From an uncultured Selenomonadales bacterium (GTDB lineage: Bacteria > Bacillota > Negativicutes > Selenomonadales > Selenomonadaceae), in the NCBI GenBank assembly GCA_900321035.1, contig ONUH01000018.1:1-43195 (forward strand): 43,195 bases of DNA, in the 5' to 3' direction. Below are positions 7,064-15,245 of the stretch, in pieces. The notes under the pieces are model-generated. The model searched no databases. It saw nothing but the letters and a program-made list of their open reading frames with translations, and was not told the DNA's origin. Within the stretch, counting starts at the first letter, position 1, and each line of letters opens with the position of its first letter. A program made the translations under genes and the position numbers.

Positions 7064-8404
7064 TTACATTTCATAAAACGTGAACGTATGTTTTCCTTGC
7101 TTTTTGGATTTATACATGGCTTCATCGGCTTTGTTCATCAATGCCTCTATATCGTTTGCCTGGGATCCATGCACGATACCTACGCTGATAGAAACAGACG
7201 GCACCCCGTCTTCCGCATGCGATAACTCCTGATCGATCTTTTCCAATTTCTTTGCAAGCATTTCCCGCTGCGTCACATTGGAGTGCTCCATCAACACAGC
7301 AAATTCATCCCCGCCCAGCCGGCAGACATAATCGTCAAAACGGAAATTGCTTTTCAAAACATGCACTATTTTTTTCAGCACCTTATCTCCTGTTTCATGC
7401 CCGTAAGTATCATTGACGGTCTTGAAATCATCAGCATCAATCATCATCATGTACGTTGAATTCAGATCGAGGCTTGAAAGCAGAAAATCAAATCCGGCCC
7501 GGTTGTACGCTCCCGTCAATTCATCGTGAGAAGCTTTGAAATTCAGATGTTCAATACTCTTTTTATGCATGAAATACAAATTGTTATAGGCTTTGGCCAG
7601 ATACCGGAATTCGTTGGCGCCGGTTTCCCGGATTGGGCTGTCGGCCTCGATCTGATCCACCGCACGCAGGATCGGGTTTATGCCCAGGTGGGACGTTAGC
7701 CATACCACAAAGAAGATGGACGCAATGATCATCAAAATCCCCGCACGCGCCAGATTCAGTTCCTTCTGGAATTGCTCCAGCGCATCCGATTCCTCCTTCT
7801 GCGAATGGTTTACAATCGCCTGGACGCTGTTGTTGACTTCCGTACGGATCAGATTCTTTTGCACATAATATTCGTCATCCAGTACCATCTTCGTGGCACG
7901 CCGCATCTTGTCGGCCGGGGGAAGCGCGATATCCGCACTGTCCAGGGTTACGTCTTTCAGTATGGCAGGATACTCCGTGATGCCTTTCGCCTCAATCACC
8001 AGGCGCATAGCGTAGTATTCCCTGTCCATCAGTTTTAACGAATGGCGCATTGCCTCCTGCAGGCTTTCTAGGGCAGGGGCGTCGTTTTTCGCTCTTTTCA
8101 GTTCGGAAAGGGCCTGTTCCCGCCGTTTGGTTGCAAAGGCTTCAATAAAATACTGTTCCATGAACCTGCGGTCTCCGCTTTCGGTAAAGCGCTGTACCAT
8201 TTCCGTAAGGTGGTCCGAAGCATCCATTAGCTTATGGATAGAATTATGTAGCATCAGATTTTCTTCCGAAGCGTTTTTGACGCGCATGAAGCTGTTTACG
8301 AGCCGGTAGGTAGAGAAAATCATCAGGCAGGAAAAAATGACCGCAACTACGATCTGCCATTTATGTATGTTCCGAAGAGAAATCCCTTCTTTTAGGCTGT
8401 TCAT
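7064..8404 (-). CDS. Membrane diguanylate cyclase (GGDEF)
   Basis: A 446-residue protein with two membrane segments (about residues 16-36 and 215-237) flanking a ~175-residue extracytoplasmic, mainly helical domain. A short linker leads to a C-terminal GGDEF domain. The catalytic motif is LGGDEFAVL near residue 363, and an inhibitory-site RxxD (RFDD) stands five residues before it, so active, feedback-inhibited c-di-GMP synthesis is expected. The helical sensor part is not assigned; it resembles 4-helix-bundle sensors. The gene starts 5 bases after the dCache-HAMP gene and is surely co-transcribed with it. Base composition is visibly lower in GC than the neighbours. Confidence 0.88.
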   Translation of the reverse strand: MNSLKEGISLRNIHKWQIVVAVIFSCLMIFSTYRLVNSFMRVKNASEENLMLHNSIHKLMDASDHLTEMVQRFTESGDRRFMEQYFIEAFATKRREQALSELKRAKNDAPALESLQEAMRHSLKLMDREYYAMRLVIEAKGITEYPAILKDVTLDSADIALPPADKMRRATKMVLDDEYYVQKNLIRTEVNNSVQAIVNHSQKEESDALEQFQKELNLARAGILMIIASIFFVVWLTSHLGINPILRAVDQIEADSPIRETGANEFRYLAKAYNNLYFMHKKSIEHLNFKASHDELTGAYNRAGFDFLLSSLDLNSTYMMMIDADDFKTVNDTYGHETGDKVLKKIVHVLKSNFRFDDYVCRLGGDEFAVLMEHSNVTQREMLAKKLEKIDQELSHAEDGVPSVSISVGIVHGSQANDIEALMNKADEAMYKSKKQGKHTFTFYEM

Positions 8405-8409
8405 TCATA

Positions 8410-9540
8410 TCATTCCTTTTTTCGGATCTGGTCTTTCACATTGGCAACCAACTTCCTGAATGAACGGGCGATGCCGCCGATCTCGTCGTCCTGATCATAT
8501 TCCAGCGCAAAATCATAATTGCCCTTGTCCACCTCCCGCGCAGCTTTTGAAAGATCCTGAAGGGGTTTTGTAATACGGTTCGCAAGGAACATGATGATAA
8601 CGCCCACGATCAGCAGTACCACGACAGAAGCATAAATGATATCCCAGATTGGTTTCTGCCAGCTGCTGTCGATTTCCGAGACAGGAGCGGCCACATACAG
8701 CCGCATCCCATTGCTCAGCGGCATCCAGACAGCATCTTTTTCAATCCCGTTATAGGTATACCGTATGGCGTCGTTGTCGCCCAACAGCTCTTTCGGAGGG
8801 GGAGGCAAGGCCTTCCCGGGCAGGTTATTGGAATTTATTTGCGGGTGATAAATGAAATCGCCTTTTTCGTCCAGGACAAAAGCGTATCCGTTTTTATAGG
8901 GCCGGATGTTTTCCACTTCCTGGGCCAGGGTCCGGTAACTGAGCTCAATCCCGATGACGCCGATAAACGTGCCTTGCCAGAAGACTGGCTCATTATAGGA
9001 TAATACGCGTACCGCCAGATTATCCGTCACATACGGCGGAAGCCAGATTCCTTTTTTCGAAGCTTTGGGGACAGTAAACCAGACCAGTTTGGAAGTGTCG
9101 TTTGTGTCGAACCGGCTGATATCCGTCACTTCATGTTTATAGAAGCCCTTGGCGTCCAGGTTGACATACCAGAAACCGGGCACGGTTTCAGATATCGCCG
9201 GATCGATGCGGTAGTAATAGGTCAGGACGCCGTTGGTCTGGTGGGAAAGCTGCGAAAAGATATCGGCCGCCCGATCCACGTGCCTGGCCAGATTCTCTTC
9301 CGACACATCCTCCAGGCTTCCCTGCACAAGTGTCGAGACAGTTTTCATGGAGTGTTCCACGCTGTTGAAATAGGCTTCCAAATCCATCCGGCCCGTTTTG
9401 CACATCAGATAAAGCGTCCTGTCGGCTTCCCGGTTGCTCAGGCTCCTGACGGAAACCACACTGACAAAAGCAATGATGCTTAGAGAAACGATCATTGCAC
9501 AAACTGCAAGCAAGGTAACTTTCGTTCGCATGGAATTCAC
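8410..9540 (-). CDS. dCache-HAMP sensor protein without output domain
   Basis: A 376-residue membrane sensor. A first membrane segment (about residues 8-28) is followed by a large extracytoplasmic double-Cache domain; typical features are FWYVNLDAKGFY, LSYNEPVFWQGTFIGVIGIEL and GYAFVLDEKGDFIYHPQI. A second membrane segment (about 300-322) leads to a HAMP domain (RITKPLQDLSKAAREVDKGN) and the protein ends soon after it. No GGDEF, EAL, kinase or MCP signalling domain is present. The GTG start at 9540 is favoured because GGGAGG lies 9 bases before it; the ATG three codons later is too far. The next gene is a GGDEF protein, suggesting a two-piece c-di-GMP sensor. Confidence 0.85.
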   Translation of the reverse strand: MNSMRTKVTLLAVCAMIVSLSIIAFVSVVSVRSLSNREADRTLYLMCKTGRMDLEAYFNSVEHSMKTVSTLVQGSLEDVSEENLARHVDRAADIFSQLSHQTNGVLTYYYRIDPAISETVPGFWYVNLDAKGFYKHEVTDISRFDTNDTSKLVWFTVPKASKKGIWLPPYVTDNLAVRVLSYNEPVFWQGTFIGVIGIELSYRTLAQEVENIRPYKNGYAFVLDEKGDFIYHPQINSNNLPGKALPPPPKELLGDNDAIRYTYNGIEKDAVWMPLSNGMRLYVAAPVSEIDSSWQKPIWDIIYASVVVLLIVGVIIMFLANRITKPLQDLSKAAREVDKGNYDFALEYDQDDEIGGIARSFRKLVANVKDQIRKKE

Positions 9541-9716
9541 CGGTAATTTCCTCCCTGTAACCGTTTTTCCTCACAAATGATCTTGTCCGGTCGAATAAAT
9601 TAGCCGTATTACGACGGCTGCTTTCAAGAGGTCTGACTTATCCCAAATTGTCATTATACTCTTTTTAGCAGATTTTTCCAGCAATTATATAATAACTAAC
9701 AATAATTCCTTTTCCC

Positions 9717-9755
9717 GACGGCATGTGCGAATGGGGAGACAAACACAGGCCGTAA
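9717..9755 (+). pseudogene. 3' remnant of an hxlR gene
   Basis: Thirteen codons (DGMCEWGDKHRP and a stop) are nearly identical to the end of the hxlR gene at 6976. They are followed by ~30 bases of related downstream DNA and by the same terminator. Nothing of the rest of the gene precedes it; upstream is AT-rich DNA with a dyad (aattat...ataatt around 9682-9707). It marks the far border of the 7.06-9.54 kb sensory unit. The wider 9541-9892 interval holds nothing else I can support. Confidence 0.7.
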
Positions 9756-9786
9756 GGAGTGAACGACGCCCGACCATAAAATAATT

Positions 9787-9818
9787 AAGCCGCGAAGGAT
9801 TTTTTCCTTCACGGCTTT
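9787..9818 (+). terminator. Diverged copy of the hxlR terminator
   Basis: Arms aagccgcgaagg (9787-9798) and ccttcacggctt (9806-9817) pair with one mismatch around a T-rich loop. The sequence matches the terminator at 7006-7039. Confidence 0.55.
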
Positions 9819-9892
9819 GCTATGCGTCACAGGTATTTCGATGCAGGGGTGGGATTTCTCCTTTAGGGAGCGTCCTCTTGCCTGCCTGTTTC

Positions 9893-10330
9893 TTACTGCG
9901 CCGGCTCCGCGTATACTTCCTTCGCCATGTTGAAGGCCGCCCACGCCTTCGGCCAGCCCGCGTAGAAGCCTAACTGGGTGATGATCTCCGCCATCTCGGC
10001 CTTCGTGACGCCGTTCCTCTTCGCCGATTCGATATGGTATTTCAGCGAGCTGTCGATGACGCCCGACGCCACCAGCGCCGAGACCGTCACGATGCTGCGG
10101 TCGTGCAGGGAAAGCACGTCGTTCTTCGACCAGACCTCGCCGAAGAGGATATCGTCGTTGTACCGCGCGAAATCCGGCGCGAAGTCGCCGAGCCTGTCGC
10201 GCCCCGCCGTCTGCACTACCTTTACCGCTTCCCGCTGTTCCGCCATTTCCGCCACTCCCATCGTCATGAAATTCGTCGTGAAAAACATTCCCGCCGCCAA
10301 TACGGCTGCCGTCCATTTCTTTCCGTTCAT
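9893..10330 (-). CDS. Exported carboxymuconolactone decarboxylase-like protein
   Basis: A 145-residue protein with a Sec-type signal (MNGKKWTAAVLAAGMFF) and a CMD/AhpD-like helical domain: DRSIVTVSALVASGVIDSSL, then HIESAKRNGVTKAEMAEIITQLGFYAGWP. The redox CxxC pair of AhpD-type members is absent (SALVAS in its place), so it belongs to the non-peroxidase, gamma-carboxymuconolactone decarboxylase-like type. ATG 10330 follows AGGAGG. It is the last gene of the leftward operon 9893-16731, 42 bases after tatA. Substrate unknown; its export is unusual for the family. Confidence 0.85.
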   Translation of the reverse strand: MNGKKWTAAVLAAGMFFTTNFMTMGVAEMAEQREAVKVVQTAGRDRLGDFAPDFARYNDDILFGEVWSKNDVLSLHDRSIVTVSALVASGVIDSSLKYHIESAKRNGVTKAEMAEIITQLGFYAGWPKAWAAFNMAKEVYAEPAQ

Positions 10331-10372
10331 GTTGTTTCCTCCTAATCCTGAATCGCGTATGATATTTTTCCT

Positions 10373-10543
10373 TTATTTTTGCGCCGTTTCCGTCATGTCT
10401 TCCGTTATTTCCCGTCCGGCCTTCCGAAATTCCTTCAGGCTCTTTCCGAAAGCCGCCCCGATTTCCGGCATCTTTCCCGGCCCGAAGACCACCAGACCGA
10501 TGACGAGGATCAAAACGAGCTCCGGCACGCCCAATCCAAACAT
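10373..10543 (-). CDS. tatA: Sec-independent translocase subunit TatA
   Basis: A 56-residue protein: an N-terminal membrane helix (GLGVPELVLILVIGLVVFG), the family hinge FGPGKMPEIG, then the amphipathic helix AAFGKSLKEFRKAG and a short charged tail. This is the complete TatA/E pattern at near-minimal length. It should form the Tat pore together with a TatC encoded elsewhere. ATG 10543 follows AGGAGG at 8 bases. It lies 11 bases after the Tat-exported DUF362 gene, so the operon supplies its own TatA next to the folded, Tat-targeted proteins it encodes. Confidence 0.93.
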   Translation of the reverse strand: MFGLGVPELVLILVIGLVVFGPGKMPEIGAAFGKSLKEFRKAGREITEDMTETAQK

Positions 10544-10554
10544 AGCAAGACCTC

Positions 10555-11595
10555 CTAATCTATCGGCACGATCTCATATCGCGGATTGCCCATGTTGAGC
10601 TTACGCATCGCGGCAAGCTGGGCGAGACCGTCGCGGCTCTCGATGCGCTCCACTAAGTCGTGTTTTTCCTTTTCGGGCCGCGCGTAGACCATGTCGCAGG
10701 ACGCCTGGTCCACCGCTAAGATGTCCGTCGAGGCGAGGATGCCGAGGTCGGGAATCGTCGGCTCGGCGGCGCTCACGCCCGCGCAGTCGCAGTCCACGCT
10801 CATGCGGCGCAGCACGTTGATGAAGACGATGCGCTTTCCGAAGAAGTCGCAGGTCGCCTTGCCGCTGTCCGCCATGTTTTCCATGAAGAGCGCGCCGTTG
10901 GCCATGCTGCCTTCCCAGTCGTCCGCGCCGGGGGCGTCGGATCTGTGGAAGCCGTGCACCATGCGCTTTCCGATCTGCCCGTCGGCGCAGCCGATGGCGA
11001 TATTCTTCAGCGAGCCGCCGAAGCCGCCCCGGGCGTGGCCTTTGAAATGGGTCAATACCACCATCGAATCGTAATTCAGAAGATGGGAACCCATCGAGAC
11101 TTCGGGGAGATGTAAATAGTTCCGCACGGGAAGCATGACCGTGCCTTCCTCGTCCATGATGTCCACCGGGCAGAAGGTCCAGCCGTTGATTTTTAGCGTC
11201 TCGCGGTGCTTCTCGGTGGTGTCCCGGTCGCCGACGTACATCGTGTTGGTCTCGACGATGACACTGTTCGGTATGGCCGCCTGGAACGCCTTCACCATAT
11301 CCCGGGGCAGGATGTTCGGTCCGTGGGCTTCGCCCGTGTGCAGCTTGATGGCGACCTTGCCGTAAATGTGCTCGTTGATGCGTCCGTACAGCTTCAAAAG
11401 ATGCGGCGCGTCAATGTGCTTCGTGAAATACACCTTCGCCTTCGAGCCGGCGGCGCCGACCTTCGTCACGTCCTCGCTGCCGACGACGGGCGCCTGCGCC
11501 AGCGCGCGGCCTATGCCGGTAAGCGGCGACAGCATCGAGCTCACCGCCATCATGCCGCCCAGCTTCATGAAATCTCGGCGTGAAATGTCCTTCAT
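10555..11595 (-). CDS. Tat-exported DUF362 protein
   Basis: A 346-residue DUF362 protein (PF04015) with a twin-arginine signal (SRRDFMKLGG followed by a weakly hydrophobic stretch to about residue 34). The family core is present: KVAIKLHTGE, HGPNILP, VVLTHFKGHARGGFGGSLKNIAIGC, and the motif SVDCDCAG near residue 265, whose Cys pair could bind metal. Function of the family is not settled; members often look like redox or iron-sulfur proteins. ATG 11595 follows GGAGGG. A paralogue with the same motifs and another Tat signal is encoded divergently at 17059-18171. Confidence 0.88.
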   Translation of the reverse strand: MKDISRRDFMKLGGMMAVSSMLSPLTGIGRALAQAPVVGSEDVTKVGAAGSKAKVYFTKHIDAPHLLKLYGRINEHIYGKVAIKLHTGEAHGPNILPRDMVKAFQAAIPNSVIVETNTMYVGDRDTTEKHRETLKINGWTFCPVDIMDEEGTVMLPVRNYLHLPEVSMGSHLLNYDSMVVLTHFKGHARGGFGGSLKNIAIGCADGQIGKRMVHGFHRSDAPGADDWEGSMANGALFMENMADSGKATCDFFGKRIVFINVLRRMSVDCDCAGVSAAEPTIPDLGILASTDILAVDQASCDMVYARPEKEKHDLVERIESRDGLAQLAAMRKLNMGNPRYEIVPID

Positions 11596-11612
11596 GCTTG
11601 TCCCTCCGCTTC

Positions 11613-12347
11613 TTATTTCTGCAGACCCTTTGCGCTCAAAACGATATGGGCCGGACGGTTCGTGATCTCCCGCGCCGCCGTGAACATCGACGAAAGCCCC
11701 CGCAGATATTCGCCGTAAGCTTCGGACTCCACATAGCTCTGATAGGCGGCCTCGTCCCGGTAAATCTCCATCGTGTGGATGATATTCGGCGCGTCGTGCT
11801 CCGCCGTCACGAACATGCCCATGACGCCCGCGTCGTCCCGCACGGCGCGGACCGCTTCCGCCGCCGCCAGCTTCTGGTACTCGGCGAGCCGCTCCGGGCG
11901 CACCTCATAACGGTGCATCAGGACCACCGTGCCGACGCCCTCCGCTTTTTGCTCCAATGCGATGCCGTTGGCCTCAAGGATTTTCAGGCTCTTGAGGATG
12001 GGAAAACGCTCGGCGCGGTAAGCCTGGAATCCTTCGCTGCTGGCGTGGATGCGGTACGCCTCATAGCTCTCGTAAATCTCGATCAGCCGCAGCACGTCGG
12101 GGTTTTCCGCGTCGATGCCGCCGTAAAGCGCGTAGGTTCCCGCTTCGTTCGCCGCCGTCGGGCCGACGGTGCGCGCCGCGACTTCGCCCATCTTCGCCAT
12201 ATCGCCGGGTGTGGACTCCACAACCGCCCAATGGACCATCGGCATATTTCCCTCCGGCGTGCGGATCGGATGCGCCGCCGCCGTCGCGCCCAAGGCCGTC
12301 AGGCCGCCCAAAATCAGCGCGGCCATCTTTTTTTGGAACTGTTTCAT
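11613..12347 (-). CDS. Exported protein with two ABM-like ferredoxin-fold domains
   Basis: A 244-residue protein with a Sec signal (MKQFQKKMAALILGGLTALG, cleavage near ATAAA). Two related antibiotic-biosynthesis-monooxygenase-like domains follow: the first from MVHWAVVESTPGDMAKM to about residue 125, the second from VVLMHRYEVRPERLAEYQKL to the end. Both show the ABM pattern of a strand, a long helix and an ExYxxxxAYxxH/S segment (IYESYEAYRIHASS; IYRDEAAYQSYVES). Such domains act as cofactor-free monooxygenases or small-ligand binders. ATG 12347 has GGGAGG 6 bases upstream and is preferred over an earlier in-frame ATG. It is inside the 9893-16731 operon. Confidence 0.82.
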   Translation of the reverse strand: MKQFQKKMAALILGGLTALGATAAAHPIRTPEGNMPMVHWAVVESTPGDMAKMGEVAARTVGPTAANEAGTYALYGGIDAENPDVLRLIEIYESYEAYRIHASSEGFQAYRAERFPILKSLKILEANGIALEQKAEGVGTVVLMHRYEVRPERLAEYQKLAAAEAVRAVRDDAGVMGMFVTAEHDAPNIIHTMEIYRDEAAYQSYVESEAYGEYLRGLSSMFTAAREITNRPAHIVLSAKGLQK

Positions 12348-12358
12348 AGTGTCCTCCC

Positions 12359-12916
12359 TCATTTCTTTTCATATTGCGCGGCGAAATCGAGGCATTTCCC
12401 CAATACGTCGCCCGTCTTCAAATATTCGTAAGTCGGCATTTCAAAGAGGATCGGCTTCAGCGCGCGGTAATCGATCTTCCCGTTCTCGCCCAGCACGCTT
12501 TCGTCGGCGAAGGTGTGAACGATCTCCGCCACGAAGCTCTCGAAGCCTTCCGTCTCGTAAACGTCCACGACGCGGCATTCCATCGTGAGCGGCGACGCGG
12601 AAAGCAGCGGCGCTCCCGTCTCGCCTGCGGTGCAGTCGAACACGCCGGACTTGTCCGCCTTCGCGCCGCTGACCTTGCCGACGTAAGAGGCTGCCGGGAG
12701 CAGCTCCTCCGTGACGATGTTCAGCGAAAACGCTTTGTTTTCCTTCACGCCCTTGTTCGTGTAGTGGGGCTTCGCCATGCTGACCATCACGCGGTCATGG
12801 CCGATGATGCCCACATGTCCGGCCAGGAGCCAGTTCGCCTTGCCGTCCACCATCGCGCCGACCACTACCAGCGGCGTCGGGTACAATGCCAGCACACTGC
12901 CTATATCTTTTTTCAC
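12359..12916 (-). CDS. Flavin reductase-like FMN-binding split-barrel protein
   Basis: A 185-residue flavin reductase/flavoredoxin-type protein without a signal peptide. Features of the split barrel are PTPLVVVGAMVDGKANWLLAGH at the start (here cut short), the KPHYTNKGVKENKAFSLNIV segment, and the MECRVVDVYETEGFESFVAEIV strand pair. It probably binds FMN and passes electrons from NAD(P)H or acts as flavoredoxin. GTG 12916 follows AGGAGGG at 8 bases. It stands between the aldo/keto reductase and the ABM gene in the same operon and is one of its few evidently cytoplasmic products. Confidence 0.85.
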   Translation of the reverse strand: MKKDIGSVLALYPTPLVVVGAMVDGKANWLLAGHVGIIGHDRVMVSMAKPHYTNKGVKENKAFSLNIVTEELLPAASYVGKVSGAKADKSGVFDCTAGETGAPLLSASPLTMECRVVDVYETEGFESFVAEIVHTFADESVLGENGKIDYRALKPILFEMPTYEYLKTGDVLGKCLDFAAQYEKK

Positions 12917-12928
12917 AGCTAATCCCTC

Positions 12929-13966
12929 CTAATCCTTCGGCGCGTTTTTCATCCAGACCTGCGCGTCGCGCTTTGCCGTCTTAGTGTTTTGCGCCATGAC
13001 GCCCACCAGCGGGTGCGGCGTGTAAAGCTCTTCCAGATAGGAAATATCTTCCTCAGAGAGCCGCAGCCTGACGGCGTTCACGGCGCCGTCCACATGGCTT
13101 GCTTTCGTGGCGCCCACCACCGGCGACGTCACCTTCGTCAGCAGCCAGGCCAGGGAGATTTCCGTCATGGTCACATGATATTTTTCCGCCAGCTTCGCCA
13201 CGCGGTCTATGATCTTCCCGTCTTCCGCCGCCGTGCCGTCGTATTTCAGCTTCGCGTAGCTGTCCTCCCGCAGCCGTCTGGAGGATTCCCCCGGCTTTCG
13301 GGAGAGCCGCCCGCTGGCGAGGGCGCTGTAGGGCGTCATGGCAATACCGTCTTCCTCGCAGAAGGGCGCCATTTCCCGCTCTTCCTCGCGGAACAGCAGA
13401 TTGTAATGGTTCTGCACGGAGATGAATTTCGTGAGGCCTTCCTTTTCGGCCAGCGCGTTGGCCTTCGCCAGCTGCCACGCGTAGCAGTTCGCGATGCCGA
13501 TATATCGGACCTTCCCGGCCTTCACCGCGCTGTGCAGACCGTCCAGAATGTCATGGACGGGCGTCTGGTAGTCCCACATGTGATAGATATAGAGGTCCGC
13601 ATAGTCCATGCCCAAATGGGACAGGCTCAGGTCCAGCTGCTTCATGATATGCTGCTGTCCGGTTACGCCGTCCTCGATTTCCTTTGTGGTGCGCGGGAGG
13701 AATTTCGTCGCCACGACCACCTCGTCGCGTTTTGCGAAATCCCGGAGCGCCCGTCCCAGATATTCTTCGCTGGTGCCGTTTTGGTAGGCGATGGCCGTGT
13801 CGAAGAAATTCACGCCCGCGTCCAGGGCGCGGCGAATGATGTCCCGCGAGGCCGCCTCGTCCACCGTCCAGCTGTGCTGCCCCGTCGCCGCGTTCCCGAG
13901 TCCCATGCAGCCGAGGCAGATGCGGGAGACCTTCAGCGCCGACGCGCCAAGTTGTGTGTATTCCAT
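12929..13966 (-). CDS. Aldo/keto reductase
   Basis: A 345-residue cytoplasmic aldo/keto reductase. The tetrad is complete: Asp56 and Tyr61 (FFDTAIAYQNG), Lys88 (VVATKFLP), His129 (LYIYHMWDY). The NADPH region PVVGATKASHVDGAV is near residue 290. The FLPRT and HMWDYQTP segments resemble the AKR11/12-like group acting on sugars or aldehydes; substrate unknown. ATG 13966 follows AAGGGCGG. It is distinct from the aldo/keto reductase at 3128-4168 and is co-transcribed with the tautomerase (10 bases upstream) and flavin reductase. Confidence 0.9.
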   Translation of the reverse strand: MEYTQLGASALKVSRICLGCMGLGNAATGQHSWTVDEAASRDIIRRALDAGVNFFDTAIAYQNGTSEEYLGRALRDFAKRDEVVVATKFLPRTTKEIEDGVTGQQHIMKQLDLSLSHLGMDYADLYIYHMWDYQTPVHDILDGLHSAVKAGKVRYIGIANCYAWQLAKANALAEKEGLTKFISVQNHYNLLFREEEREMAPFCEEDGIAMTPYSALASGRLSRKPGESSRRLREDSYAKLKYDGTAAEDGKIIDRVAKLAEKYHVTMTEISLAWLLTKVTSPVVGATKASHVDGAVNAVRLRLSEEDISYLEELYTPHPLVGVMAQNTKTAKRDAQVWMKNAPKD

Positions 13967-13976
13967 AGTACCGCCC

Positions 13977-14174
13977 TTATTTCTTTTCCGCCATGAACTT
14001 CGGCAGCAGCTTTCCGCCGACGCCCCAGTTTTCCGGCTCGTTTTCCTCGATCAGCACATAAAACGCCGACGCGGGCATTCCCAATGTCTCGCTGGCGACG
14101 CGGGTGAAGCCTTCCACCAATTTCTCCTTCTGCTCCGTCGTCGCTTTCGCGGTCTTCATTTCAATGAACGGCAT
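13977..14174 (-). CDS. 4-oxalocrotonate tautomerase family protein
   Basis: A 65-residue tautomerase. After removal of Met the chain begins with the catalytic Pro (MPFIEMKTAKATTEQKEKL), and the family helix-strand FTRVASETLGMPASAFYVLIEE follows. Length and layout fit the small 4-OT/DmpI/YusQ types, which form hexamers or trimers and shift double bonds in keto acids. The Arg11-equivalent is Ala or Thr here, so the classical 4-OT substrate may not fit. ATG 14174 follows AGGAGG. No signal peptide, so it acts in the cytoplasm although most operon partners are exported. Confidence 0.88.
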   Translation of the reverse strand: MPFIEMKTAKATTEQKEKLVEGFTRVASETLGMPASAFYVLIEENEPENWGVGGKLLPKFMAEKK

Positions 14175-14189
14175 TGTCGTTTCCTCCTG

Positions 14190-15233
14190 TCATGCAAGCA
14201 ATTTTTTCGCGTTTTCCGTATAGAATCGGCCGGACTGCCCGCGCCGGGCCAGCACTTCGTCCAGCGCTTTCTTGCGCTGCAGCACGATGGGCGCCAGCAC
14301 ATACGGGTAATCGCTGCCATAGACGATATGATGCTCGTCCGTGATCCGAAGCAGCATATCCATCTGGTCGGGCGTCGGGTCTCCCGCGAGGTCGAACCAA
14401 AGATGCTTCATGCCCGCTTCCATATCGACGGGTTCCATCCTGCCCATGGCCGAAAGCAGGCGGAACATGCCGCCCGCGCGGCTCTTCATATAGGGCAGGA
14501 ACGAGCCGCAATGAGGCACTACGAGACGGATATGCGGGAATTTTTCCAGCGTCCGGTTCGCCAGGAGATTCACCACCGCCCGGGTGGTGTCCGCCGGATA
14601 TTCGTAGAGCGCCATGACGCCGCCCGTGACCACGCCCTCCCTCGGCAGGCTCCGGGCGGGACTGGGATGCAGGATGACGAGCGCGCCGCACCGGTCCAGC
14701 TCCGCGAATACGGGATCGAAGCTCGGATCGCCGAGATAGACGCCGTCGCTGTTGGACGCAACCTTCACGCCCAGCGCGCCGAGACGCTCCGCCGCGTAAC
14801 GGATTTCCTCCAATGCTCCCTCGACGTCGGGCAGGGGCAGCGCCGCGACGAAGCCGAATTTCTCCGGATGCTTTCGGCAGAACGCGGCGTATTCCTCATT
14901 GACCGCCCGCGTGACCTCGCGGGCAAGCCCCGCGTCGCCATGATAGGTGTGCGGCGTCGGCATGGACAGCACGGCGTAGTCGAGACCTGTGTCCGCCATG
15001 AATTGCAGATGCGCCTCTTCCGACCACTGCGGAATGGGAAAGCCTTCCTCCGCCGCGACGTCGATGCCGAGGCGTTTCAGCCCTTCGACATAGGACGGCA
15101 GCATCGCGTGGGCGTGAAAATCCACGCGCCGTCCCGCTTTTCCCTCTGCCGCCGACGCCAGCGACGGGAACCGTCCCAGGAGAGCCGACGCCGCCGCGAC
15201 GCCGGACAGCTTCAAAAAATCACGTCGTTTCAT
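14190..15233 (-). CDS. Tat-exported amidohydrolase (ACMSD-like)
   Basis: A 347-residue amidohydrolase_2 (PF04909) with a Tat signal (KRRDFLKLSG, hydrophobic stretch to about residue 28). The metal motif HxH is RVDFHAHAM near residue 40, a metal-ligand His lies in LVVPHCGSFLPY, and the late metal Asp is in IVYGSDYPYV. This is the ACMSD/OHCU decarboxylase-amidohydrolase fold, which works on aromatic or ring-opened carboxylates. Export through Tat is uncommon for the family. ATG 15233 follows AAAGGA. Flanked by flavoprotein and tautomerase genes in the same operon. Confidence 0.87.
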   Translation of the reverse strand: MKRRDFLKLSGVAAASALLGRFPSLASAAEGKAGRRVDFHAHAMLPSYVEGLKRLGIDVAAEEGFPIPQWSEEAHLQFMADTGLDYAVLSMPTPHTYHGDAGLAREVTRAVNEEYAAFCRKHPEKFGFVAALPLPDVEGALEEIRYAAERLGALGVKVASNSDGVYLGDPSFDPVFAELDRCGALVILHPSPARSLPREGVVTGGVMALYEYPADTTRAVVNLLANRTLEKFPHIRLVVPHCGSFLPYMKSRAGGMFRLLSAMGRMEPVDMEAGMKHLWFDLAGDPTPDQMDMLLRITDEHHIVYGSDYPYVLAPIVLQRKKALDEVLARRGQSGRFYTENAKKLLA

Positions 15234-15245
15234 ATCTATTTTCCT

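Noticed and set aside
9897..10316. Long opposite-frame readings inside high-GC genes
   Set aside because: They lack ribosome sites and family features and follow from GC-rich third positions of the real genes; the same holds for many overlapping frames throughout the window.
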